From Guillardia theta CCMP2712 (Eukaryota > Cryptophyceae > Pyrenomonadales > Geminigeraceae), in assembly GCF_000315625.1 (NCBI RefSeq), contig NW_005434596.1, forward strand, positions 67,005-87,313: a DNA stretch of 20,309 nt, written 5' to 3'. Every line of letters starts with the position of its first letter. Position 1 is the stretch's first letter. The translations under genes were made by a program, and so were the position numbers. Positions 1-9,618 of this stretch are shown here, in pieces. The notes below the pieces were generated by a model. That model had not been told where the DNA came from and ran no database searches. It saw only the letters and a list, made by a program, of their open reading frames with translations.

Positions 1-3000
1 TACGTGTAGCGACATTCTTGACAGCATGTTCACTTCGTATCGGAAAGCCATGAAGGCCTTTCGGAGTAACAGTTGCTCCACTGCCACCTCCCGCACTCTT
101 TCACCGATCCTCCGCACTCGCACAGAGAACACTTTGACGTAGAACAAAGTAAATGCAAATCTTAGAATCAACCTGCGGCATGTCCGGTAGTGCTCAACCT
201 TACTTTGTTCCCACTGCTTCTTGAGTTGTATTTCTCTGTCCCTCTTCTTGGTGATGGCAAGGAAGCTAGAAGACTGTAAACTCAAAAGGATCTTGCTCGT
301 TTCTTTTTCCAACAATCCCATTTGCAATCCACCTTCAATCACAACGAATTTGTTGCAGTGCAAGATCTCGAGTCTGCTGGTTTGTAATTCTTTAGAGAGA
401 TTGTTATCGACAACAAACTCTTGTGTTTCATCCTTTCTATGCACAAAAACAATAAGATTGTGCAAGTCCTCTGGAAACATTAGAACATTCACCATGTGTT
501 TCGGCAGCTTCAGAAAAGAAGAGATCCTCTCCTCTAATGTTCCGGTTAGTGAGGCATCGAAGGCAGAGATTGGAGGATCAAGTTTGCAATTCAGACAGAT
601 TGCTGAGGTAAGTTTCCGAGACCAACCCTCATGACGACTGATGACACCTTGCAACTGAAAGATTTCTTCCTTCAAAACTTGAAACCGATTCTGATAAATC
701 GATTCCTCATGCCATGATGTCCATCGATTGAAAGCTGAATACAGCGAGTGTTGATGCCATTTAGATTGAATGAGACGACAAACCTGCCACTCCCCATAGC
801 TGCGAAAGCAAAAAACCTTCAACATGTCAAAGAAGTATTTTTTGAGCTTGACACAAAATGTTCGAACAGCAATATGAAAGAACAAACGACGAGCCCGATA
901 AAGCAGAAAGTTATTCAGAAAAGCATTCAACACAAAAACAAGTGTTCGTTTGATTGATAGCTGAGCAAGGAAGTGCGATTGCTCCCATTCCTTACGTGAC
1001 TCAGCCACGCCCTCTACCAGCCGCCGGAAAGCCTCGGCCGTGTGCCCCTGTATCCTCCGTGCTACGCTCTGTCGGGCCAGCTCCTCGAGCCTCTCCGTCC
1101 GATGACCCAGCTTGGCGCTCAGCTCCGAGCAAGCTTGCTCGAGCCCTCCTACACGTCTGGCCGCCCTCCCTGTCTCGGCATGGCCCAGCCACAGGTCGAA
1201 ACCCTGGCTGAGCGCCCAAGCTCGGCGCCGCGCCTCCAGCCTGTCAGCCAGCAGGCACATCCTCCTCCTCCGTACTGCCGCGGCTCTCCAGGTCGCGAAG
1301 CTTGCTGCCTGCGTCCTATGCAGCCAGCGGCCCAGCACCCGACCGCACAGCTCGCGAGCTCGCTTCCGCCACGTCACCAGGTCCAAGTAAAAGTCGAAGG
1401 CTGCTGCCAGACGCGCGTGTATCATGCGGCGGAGCACTCGCTCGCATAGAGCAAGCTGACGCCTGTCGCGCTGAGCTTGACGGAGCCTCTCGGATCTTGC
1501 CTTGTCGGCTTCTTCTGCCCACTTGTCGTATGCCCGCGACGCCAGCCCGGCCTGCCAGCGCTTGACGGCCCTCGTGCAAGCTTGTCTCCTGACGCGTGCG
1601 GCGGATGTCGCTGACCGCCAGCGCTCCAGCCCCTGCGACAGGTCTCTGCATCGCATCTTGCCCAAGGCCTTCCGGCAGATCTGACGCGCTCGCCGAGCCC
1701 GGCCCGTAGCCGACCTCAGCCCCTCGAACGCCGCTCGCGTCTCGTCGCTCGCGGCTTGACGATCCAGGCGAGCGTGCAACGACTGCTTGAGCGCGTCAAG
1801 GTGCTGAGCAAGCTCCTCGCTCCGCCTCTGCTCGCTCTGGAGCTGGCCCTCGAGCCGGCTGACCTCGCGGTCTTGATCCCGCAAGGCTCGATGCTCCGAC
1901 ACGGCGTCAGCGAAGGCTTCGAAGGCTCTCCCGAGACCCGTCAGCTCCCGTCTCGTCTGCGCGCGTCGGTCCAGCGCTCGACGCCTCCGTGACTCAGCCA
2001 CGCCCTCTACCAGCCGCCGGAAAGCCTCGGCCGTGTGCCCCTGTATCCTCCGTGCTACGCTCTGTCGGGCCAGCTCCTCGAGCCTCTCCGTCCGATGACC
2101 CAGCTTGGCGCTCAGCTCCGAGCAAGCTTGCTCGAGCCCTCCTACACGTCTGGCCGCCCTCCCTGTCTCGGCATGGCCCAGCCACAGGTCGAAACCCTGG
2201 CTGAGCGCCCAAGCTCGGCGCCGCGCCTCCAGCCTGTCAGCCAGCAGGCACATCCTCCTCCTCCGTACCGCCGCGGCTCTCCAGGTCGCGAAGCTTGCTG
2301 CCTGCGTCCTATGCAGCCAGCGGCCCAGCACCCGACCGCACAGCTCGCGAGCTCGCTTCCGCCACGTCACCAGGTCCAAGTAAAAGTCGAAGGCTGCTGC
2401 CAGACGCGCGTGTATCATGCGGCGGAGCACTCGCTCGCATAGAGCAAGCTGACGCCTGTCGCGCTGAGCTTGACGGAGCCTCTCGGATCTTGCCTTGTCG
2501 GCTTCTTCTGCCCACTTGTCGTATGCCCGCGACGCCAGCCCGGCCTGCCAGCGCTTGACGGCCCTCGTGCAAGCTTGTCTCCTGACGCGTGCGGCGGATG
2601 TCGCTGACCGCCAGCGCTCCAGCCCCTGCGACAGGTCTCTGCATCGCATCTTGCCCAAGGCCTTCCGGCAGATCTGACGCGCTCGCCGAGCCCGGCCCGT
2701 AGCCGACCTCAGCCCCTCGAACGCCGCTCGCGTCTCGTCGCTCGCGGCTTGACGATCCAGGCGAGCGTGCAACGACTGCTTGAGCGCGTCAAGGTGCTGA
2801 GCAAGCTCCTCGCTCCGCCTCTGCTCGCTCTGGAGCTGGCCCTCGAGCCGGCTGACCTCGCGGTCTTGATCCCGCAAGGCTCGATGCTCCGACACGGCGT
2901 CAGCGAAGGCTTCGAAGGCTCTCCCGAGACCCGTCAGCTCCCGTCTCGTCTGCGCGCGTCGGTCCAGCGCTCGACGCCTCCGTGACTCAGCCACGCCCTC

Positions 3001-5616
3001 TACCAGCCGCCGGAAAGCCTCGGCCGTGTGCCCCTGTATCCTCCGTGCTACGCTCTGTCGGGCCAGCTCCTCGAGCCTCTCCGTCCGATGACCCAGCTTG
3101 GCGCTCAGCTCCGAGCAAGCTTGCTCGAGCCCTCCTACACGTCTGGCCGCCCTCCCTGTCTCGGCATGGCCCAGCCACAGGTCGAAACCCTGGCTGAGCG
3201 CCCAAGCTCGGCGCCGCGCCTCCAGCCTGTCAGCCAGCAGGCACATCCTCCTCCTCCGTACCGCCGCGGCTCTCCAGGTCGCGAAGCTTGCTGCCTGCGT
3301 CCTATGCAGCCAGCGGCCCAGCACCCGACCGCACAGCTCGCGAGCTCGCTTCCGCCACGTCACCAGGTCCAAGTAAAAGTCGAAGGCTGCTGCCAGACGC
3401 GCGTGTATCATGCGGCGGAGCACTCGCTCGCATAGAGCAAGCTGACGCCTGTCGCGCTGAGCTTGACGGAGCCTCTCGGATCTTGCCTTGTCGGCTTCTT
3501 CTGCCCACTTGTCGTATGCCCGCGACGCCAGCCCGGCCTGCCAGCGCTTGACGGCCCTCGTGCAAGCTTGTCTCCTGACGCGTGCGGCGGATGTCGCTGA
3601 CCGCCAGCGCTCCAGCCCCTGCGACAGGTCTCTGCATCGCATCTTGCCCAAGGCCTTCCGGCAGATCTGACGCGCTCGCCGAGCCCGGCCCGTAGCCGAC
3701 CTCAGCCCCTCGAACGCCGCTCGCGTCTCGTCGCTCGCGGCTTGACGATCCAGGCGAGCGTGCAACGACTGCTTGAGCGCGTCAAGGTGCTGAGCAAGCT
3801 CCTCGCTCCGCCTCTGCTCGCTCTGGAGCTGGCCCTCGAGCCGGCTGACCTCGCGGTCTTGATCCCGCAAGGCTCGATGCTCCGACACGGCGTCAGCGAA
3901 GGCTTCGAAGGCTCTCCCGAGACCCGTCAGCTCCCGTCTCGTCTGCGCGCGTCGGTCCAGCGCTCGACGCCTCCGTGACTCAGCCACGCCCTCTACCAGC
4001 CGCCGGAAAGCCTCGGCCGTGTGCCCCTGTATCCTCCGTGCTACGCTCTGTCGGGCCAGCTCCTCGAGCCTCTCCGTCCGATGACCCAGCTTGGCGCTCA
4101 GCTCCGAGCAAGCTTGCTCGAGCCCTCCTACACGTCTGGCCGCCCTCCCTGTCTCGGCATGGCCCAGCCACAGGTCGAAACCCTGGCTGAGCGCCCAAGC
4201 TCGGCGCCGCGCCTCCAGCCTGTCAGCCAGCAGGCACATCCTCCTCCTCCGTACCGCCGCGGCTCTCCAGGTCGCGAAGCTTGCTGCCTGCGTCCTATGC
4301 AGCCAGCGGCCCAGCACCCGACCGCACAGCTCGCGAGCTCGCTTCCGCCACGTCACCAGGTCCAAGTAAAAGTCGAAGGCTGCTGCCAGACGCGCGTGTA
4401 TCATGCGGCGGAGCACTCGCTTACACTGATTTCGCAGTTTTCGTCTTCGTTTGACAGTTTGAGAGTATTGTTCGAATACAGTTGTTATGATTTCTTTGTA
4501 TTTTTGTCTGATCATTTGCTCATTAGCTTTGAGTGAATTTCGCTTAGGTTGCCTCCTTCTTGTAAACGTTTGCTTCTTTTCTTCGTATTGATGGTACCAT
4601 GCAGTCATGAATCGCTTTCCAAGAAAGAATGTGTGTCTTTCAAACAATATATCTTGTTTGTGTATTTTTGCTGTGGCGTTTTCCACCTTGAAAGTGGTTG
4701 GGGCAGGCAAGTGATTTGAGATTGTCTGTTCTAATCTGGTTTCAAAGTTCACAGTTGTGAGCTCAGGGAAGTCTGTCGAATCTTTCACGAAATGAATTTC
4801 TGCTGTCACTTGTTGATCATTCAGACAATTGAAGAACAGACGTTTGACATCTTGTCGGTTGAGATTACCATTACTGAACCCCTCACAACATCGAATCAAT
4901 ATATCAGACCACCGCTCACTGTTTGACAATAATGCGACGTCACTCCTAATGGAGATAGACGTCTGAAGTTTGAAGAGCATCAGTTGAGATCGGATTCGAA
5001 GCTTTGATTTTATCTCCTTGTCAAACTTCACCCATGACTGCCATCGATCATACGACCTGTATAACAACCTTCGTTGAGACCTGTTATTTGAGTCATAAAA
5101 GAAAGTCAAAGGTCAAAAGGTTGGTCACCTCCGTTGCAAACTGATGGTCAAGTTGCATTTTCTCCGGGAAAATCGTGCAATGGAAAACCATCGGAGCATC
5201 AGATAGGACTTGAAATGATTCAATGATTTTTGAGTAAGAGAGTTGATCCGTATGCTTTTTAGCCTCAGTGCAGCCCAAGAATCGAGTGCTTTATGTGACA
5301 TTTTGATCATTGTCCTGAAGCAGAAGTTTGATATTCGAGCCTTGAGATGTGATCGAGACTTTACATAACATCTCCATTCCTCAAAGTGAACTGAGGTACA
5401 AGATCTGACTCGGCGACGTGTTATCAACGTTCGGACATGACTTTCATGTCTCCTCCTGTTGGAGTACATTTCGAGCAGATGCATGGTTCGTTTCTTGTCA
5501 TTAACTTCATGAAGAACCTCAAGATTCTTGATGGTAGATGCAAGTCTTTTCGACAACCACCTCCGGACTCGCTCTGAATGTTCGAGATCCGATTGGAGAA
5601 TTTGGAGATCTTCCAT
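1..5616 (-). CDS. Giant repeat-containing helical/coiled-coil protein, 3' end beyond window (possibly Sfi1-like)
   Basis: On the minus strand one frame is open from 5080 down to base 1 without a stop. It joins exon 5616-5129 through a 48-bp GT...AG intron (5128-5081), giving 1,856 codons with no end in the window. The first ATG of exon 1 (5616) is taken as the start; an in-frame stop lies about 60 bp upstream, although an upstream exon is possible. The protein is rich in Arg, Leu, Glu, Gln and scattered Trp in short helices such as HFEEWRCYVKSR, ALDSWAALRLK and SAFNRWTSWHEE. These recall the hydrophobic-x-x-W helices of Sfi1/centrin-binding centrosomal proteins, but Trp spacing is irregular, so that label is tentative. 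Residues are unique at both ends; the middle is 3.45 copies of a 331-residue unit. It has one intron in 5.6 kb, against one per 100-200 bp in the neighbours. That it is a gene is well supported; its role is unknown. Confidence 0.82.
995..4421 (-). repeat. 993-bp in-frame tandem repeat, 3.45 copies, coding
   Basis: Copies start at 995, 1988, 2981 and 3974; the last is cut at 4421. The period of 993 bp is exactly 331 codons, so the minus-strand frame runs through every copy. The copies look identical except for base 1276 (T, against C at 2269 and the equivalent sites), which is a synonymous Ala change. Each unit has eight Trp within about 144 residues (for example ERWRSA, KRWQAG, VTWRKR, ATWRAA, DLWLGH), then about 187 Trp-free charged residues that read as coiled coil. 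A sampled line is 67% G+C, whereas flanking coding lines are near 40%. Confidence 0.95.
5081..5128 (-). other. 48-bp intron of the giant repeat gene
   Basis: Reading the minus strand, the frame meets TGA at 5127-5125 directly after CGG AG. GTGACC begins at 5128 and a run ending AACAG closes at 5081, after which the same frame continues for 5 kb. The length is a multiple of three, so only the stop codon reveals it. Confidence 0.75.
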
Positions 5617-6293
5617 GACTTTCAAGGAGATGACAGAGACGGGCTGTGAGCTTGCCAGCACGCTTCTCTCACCTCATCCTCCTCCTCTTTTCCTCCCCGT
5701 CCCACCCCTCGCCTCCTGTCTCCTTCTGCCGCACATGGTCGTCATACGCCCCATTCACGCCATATCGACATGCGATTTCAGCAAGCCGGAATAGGGCCAA
5801 GCAGGTAGGGTGGTGGCAAATGTCGGGAGAAGAGGGGGGTGGGGTACGGATTGGTACAAAGACTTCATCGGAGAGGAATGGTCAAGCGAGTATAGGAGGC
5901 GAGGTACAAGAGCGAGGAGGAAGAGGATACAAGCGAAGACAATGATGAATTTGCAGACGAGTTGAGGAGTTAAAACGGAGAGAAAGTGGAAATGACGAGG
6001 CGAATTGTTAAAGGAAAATGCGTGACCATTGTATTCACGAAGCGAGCAAAGCCACCCTTTCCTCATGTTTCAGCGAAAGTATACGGCCTAGCATCTGTAT
6101 CATTCCTTTTGTCAAACAACTACACCCTAAATGGACGGGACGCATGTGGGGTTGAAGTAATCATCATATGCATCCCCTTACAGTTCTATGACGTTTTAGT
6201 TTGTTGAAGTAACAGTAAGCAATAACAATGATCAACAAATACAAGATTGTAGATCTACAATCTGACCAGATCCTGATCCGAATTTTCTGTTGC
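5617..6293. other. Intergenic: 5' side of the giant gene and 3' side of the P450 gene
   Basis: No convincing exon was found. A pyrimidine-rich stretch (plus strand, about 5665-5745; CCTCCT and CTCC runs) lies just upstream of the giant gene's ATG and is the likely promoter or 5' leader area. Open frames here, such as 5755-6066 on the minus strand, have no family-like content. The only ordered element I see is the palindrome at 6244-6263. Confidence 0.5.
6244..6263. other. Perfect 20-bp palindrome downstream of the P450 stop
   Basis: AGATTGTAGA is followed immediately by its reverse complement TCTACAATCT, with no loop. It lies 31 bp past the P450 stop codon, in the presumed 3' UTR. It could be a dimeric protein site, an RNA duplex element or chance. 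Confidence 0.6.
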
Positions 6294-8531
6294 TCAAGCC
6301 TGTCTGCGCTTTACGCGCACATTCAGTCCGTTGGCTGTGTGGATCGTGGCACCAAACATCATCCCCACGTCTGATTCATTCGGGACCTTGGGATCGTGGT
6401 TTCCAACCAGTTCGAACGAGTAGCGCTGAAAGATCTTCGTGAGCATCACAACTGACTCCATCAGGGCGAACTGATCGCCCAGACACTTCCTCGGCCCAGC
6501 CCCGAAAGGCAAGAAGGCATAGTCAGCATGCACTTCGTTGGGATAGAGCGTCTTCAGATCAGGGACGTACCCCTGCCATTCAGGCAACCCCTCTGCCCTG
6601 CGCTGGGCATTGTACTTCTCTACGAGTTCAGGAGGTGTTGGTCTCCTCCACCTGTGGACAGATTAACGTAAGTTCTTGCAACAAGGTCCACAACAAACAT
6701 CATTCATTACCTGTCGGGATCGAACTCATCAGGCTTATCCCAAAGGAGTGGAGATCGATGCAAGTTCCAAACAGAGAGGAAGAAATCGCTTCCCTTGATG
6801 ATTTTCACTGCATTCCCCTGCACGGAGCCATCGAGATTGCTTGCCTTTGGCAAGACATCTGCATCAAGAGCTCTCCGGATCAAAATCGGGGGCTCGGGGA
6901 AGAGCCTTAGCGTCTCTGTGATCACCAGCCTGACCTGCTCCAGTCTTGGCATGTCCTCATAGGTTGGGGATCGGCCTCCCAAGACATCGTCGATCTCCTT
7001 CTGCATCTTGGCCTGAGCTTCCGGATGTTGGCTCAGGAGCCATGTCGCCCAGGTCAACATCGAACCAGTCGTCTCGTGGCCAGCAATGAGCAAAGTGATG
7101 AGGTCGTCTCGCAACTGCTTCTGAGTTGCATCGGCACCCCTCAGGTCCACGAGGAATCTCAGCAGCGAGGGATCGTTGACGTTGTCGTAATCCTTGTTGA
7201 TGAGAGCATCCAAGTCAGTCTCTTGCTTCTCGTTCACGACGTTGAGGATGAGTTTGTCCAGGACTCCATTCAGAAGCGCCATGTCCTGTTGAAACTTCCG
7301 CTGACGGGGTACAAGGGCAGGGATTGGCCATTCCGCGCCCAGCCCTGGAATCTTCCAGTAGGGGAAGTAGAACGTGGATCGATGCTCAGCTTCACGCAAG
7401 GCGCAGAGAGCAGCTTCAACCACCGGTGAAAGCTTCTCTACAGACCCAAAGTCATAGTTGAAGACAGCCTTGCCGATGATGTCGAGGGAGCAGCTGTTCC
7501 AGTTCTCCTCCATGTCGATGATCTCGTCGGTGTCTGCCACAGCATCGAGCTTTGCCGAGAGCCGATCGGTACATTCCGAGAACATCCTGCACATTCTATT
7601 CAACCACGCCTGATGAAATCCAGGAACGAGAGCTCTGCGCCTCTCCTTCCAGACTTGGAACGGAGCAGGGATCAAGCCTTGCCCCATGAACGGTTCAAGA
7701 ATTTCAGTCAGAACCCCCTTATCATACGAGAAGACGTTGTCTTTCATGATGTGTCGGATGACTAATGGGTCAGAGGCAACCATGAACACCTTGCAGAAGA
7801 ATCAAGGTCAGAATCAATCATCGAAGCAGGGTTGGAGTACCTTGGGTCCAAAGCACAGCTTGTACAATCCGCCACAATCCTTGAAATATTTGTACAGGGG
7901 CAAGAACAGGGGCCCACCAACAAGATCATCCACAACACCCTGTATGAGCATGTGCGATTAGAATGAAGCAAAATGATCAATATGTAAAACCTCTGACTTT
8001 ACTGCGCCGTCCTGAAGTTGTGCATACTTTTCCTTGTCACCGTAGGTAAGAATGATGTTTGTGATCCACAATGAGATGATGTCCTGAGAGGAAAAGCAAA
8101 GGATCAACTTGAAATCCATCGAGATCGCATGATAGTATAGCTCACTGTGAGTGTGACATCCTTCTTGGCCATTCCCTGTTTCTCCATCTTCCTGATATCC
8201 GCTTCTTCCTGACAGAGATATCATGAATGGCTTGATGATAGAGCTTCAGCGAAGCTTCACCTGCTTTAATCTGTCCTTGCCGAAAACTTCTGCATCAAGT
8301 TTGGGCCCCTGCATTCTCAGCGAGAGACGTGGGACTCGGCGCCCGACCTACAAGTCTTGATTCAGAGCTCGACTGTTGATGTCCTGTGGGGCAAACCTGG
8401 TGGACCCGAGAGTTCTTCGAGGCGAGAGAAGAGGCAAGAAAGTTTGGCGATGGAGTGAGGAAAGCACTTGACAGGACGGGGAGGAGGAGGGTCAGAAACC
8501 CTGCACGTCGTGCCATCCCCGCCGCGTGCAT
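6294..8531 (-). CDS. CYP97B-like cytochrome P450, plastid-targeted carotenoid hydroxylase family
   Basis: Seven exons join in frame: 8531-8352, 8308-8261, 8208-8146, 8083-7991, 7939-7841, 7789-6711 and 6651-6294, giving 639 residues. Introns are 43-62 bp, GT...AG. Residues 1-25 form a signal peptide ([18 protein letters not shown]) followed by FLTP, and then a Ser-rich stretch. This fits a bipartite presequence for a complex red-derived plastid. P450 marks are all present: oxygen-binding I-helix AGHETT (397-402), ExxR as ETLR (453-456), and haem loop [11 protein letters not shown] with the iron ligand Cys577. The stretch [20 protein letters not shown] is characteristic of CYP97, closest to CYP97B from memory. 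CYP97 enzymes hydroxylate carotenoid rings in plastids; the exact substrate of B-type members is less settled. ATG 8516 is an alternative start. Nothing appears broken. Confidence 0.92.
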
Positions 8532-9618
8532 GGCAGGTAAGCAGGGGCCGACAAGATTCGTTTCCGGCGGCGGTGATTCATGTAATAGAGGCAGTTTTGT
8601 TATTAATAAAAACTATATGGTCATTATATCTTAACTAATTATTAGTATGAGAAGTATCGGGGATGACCAAGGAATTTCGAGGTCTTTGAAAATGTCATGC
8701 TTCACTCCCCACCCATCAATTTTATGACCCCCCTCAATTCCATTTCTCATACCCTACCCTACGACCATATTCCTGTTTTCACCCGGTCATTTCAAGCTCA
8801 CTACCCCTGCTGAGCTGTTTTACTACCCCCGTACATCCCGGCCCCCTGATTCCACTACCCCCTTTCAGAAGACATTGCAACGGTAAGTAACGGTCGTCAC
8901 AAAAGTAGACTTGAAGTAAGCGGCGGAGCCTGGGCCGCGCTCTTACTTGCCAGTCAGCGGCGGACAACACACTGTGACAGGCTGCCGGGGCTCAGTCGGC
9001 CCTCAGGTGCGCCGGGGCCCGGGGGCCTGGCCGCGTCGACCGGGTCAGTCCCGGATGCCACGGGCATCGTGAGGCTCATCGGATGCCACTGGGCCGCTGG
9101 CAACAGTGAGCCTCCGAGGCACCGTTCATGGTTTACCGTCCGACTGGCACTGTGCCTCACTGTTGTCCGTCAGCCCCAAACTGCCAGGCTCCCGTACTTG
9201 GCCGTCACTGGACTTCTCCAGCCGGTCGCCCTGTCGGAGCAAGTTGAGGCCGCGCCAGCCGCTGTGCCGGGCCGCCTCGGACTCCGGGACTACCCATGAC
9301 TCGTCGGATTGTCACCTCAGTGACTCGGCGAGCCTCGACCTTGAATATTATCTGCTTCAGTCTGCCTCTCCTTTTCCGTATGTGGATGACTGAGGTGAGC
9401 CTGCTTACAGTCTTTTTCATGTTTTAGCCTCCTGCTGTCGTCAGGTTCCAGCGTTTTCCTGGTTCCATCGGGAGGAGAGAGTGGGGCGAGGAAGGGATGA
9501 GGAGCAGAGACGAGGAGGAGGAGCAAGGGAGAGGGAGGTATACACTGTAGATCAACAGGGATTCGAATCTCCTGGGACAAACATGAGCTGCACCTGACGC
9601 TTGCTTCACAGATCCGGT
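8532..9618. other. Divergent intergenic region between the P450 and TPR-CS genes
   Basis: No exon is supported in these 1,087 bp. The left part (8600-8660) is AT-rich. About 8695-8870 is pyrimidine-rich with scattered CTACCCC-type words. About 8885-9345 is distinctly GC-rich with short hairpins. About 9440-9540 is low-complexity, with GAGGAG-type purine runs. Short open frames exist in the GC-rich block on both strands, but none resembles a family or is bounded by splice signals that join to a neighbour. Promoters for both genes should lie here. Confidence 0.55.
9101..9165. repeat. Inverted repeat, 10-bp arms, in GC-rich intergenic block
   Basis: CAACAGTGAG at 9101-9110 is the exact reverse complement of CTCACTGTTG at 9156-9165. 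A second pair, GAGGCA (9116-9121) and TGCCTC (9153-9158), lies inside and overlaps the right arm. A nearby hairpin GATGCC-acg-GGCATC is at 9055-9069, and CGGATGCCAC is repeated at 9053 and 9080. Confidence 0.55.

Noticed and set aside
1316-3637. 111- and 72-codon minus-strand frames in the repeat copies
   Set aside because: They lie in a different frame from the one open from 5080 to 1 and do not connect to the unique flanks.
995-4421. Tandem repeat as a CRISPR array or mobile element
   Set aside because: The unit is 993 bp with no spacers, no terminal inverted repeats and an uninterrupted coding frame through all copies.
1042-4536. Repeated plus-strand open frames (85-171 codons) in each 993-bp copy
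   Set aside because: They are antisense to the continuous minus-strand frame, repeat only because the DNA repeats, and are open because the unit is GC-rich with few stops. No start context or homology supports them.
5755-6066. 103-codon minus-strand frame with a hydrophobic stretch
   Set aside because: No homology, no splice link to the giant gene and biased low-complexity content; treated as intergenic.
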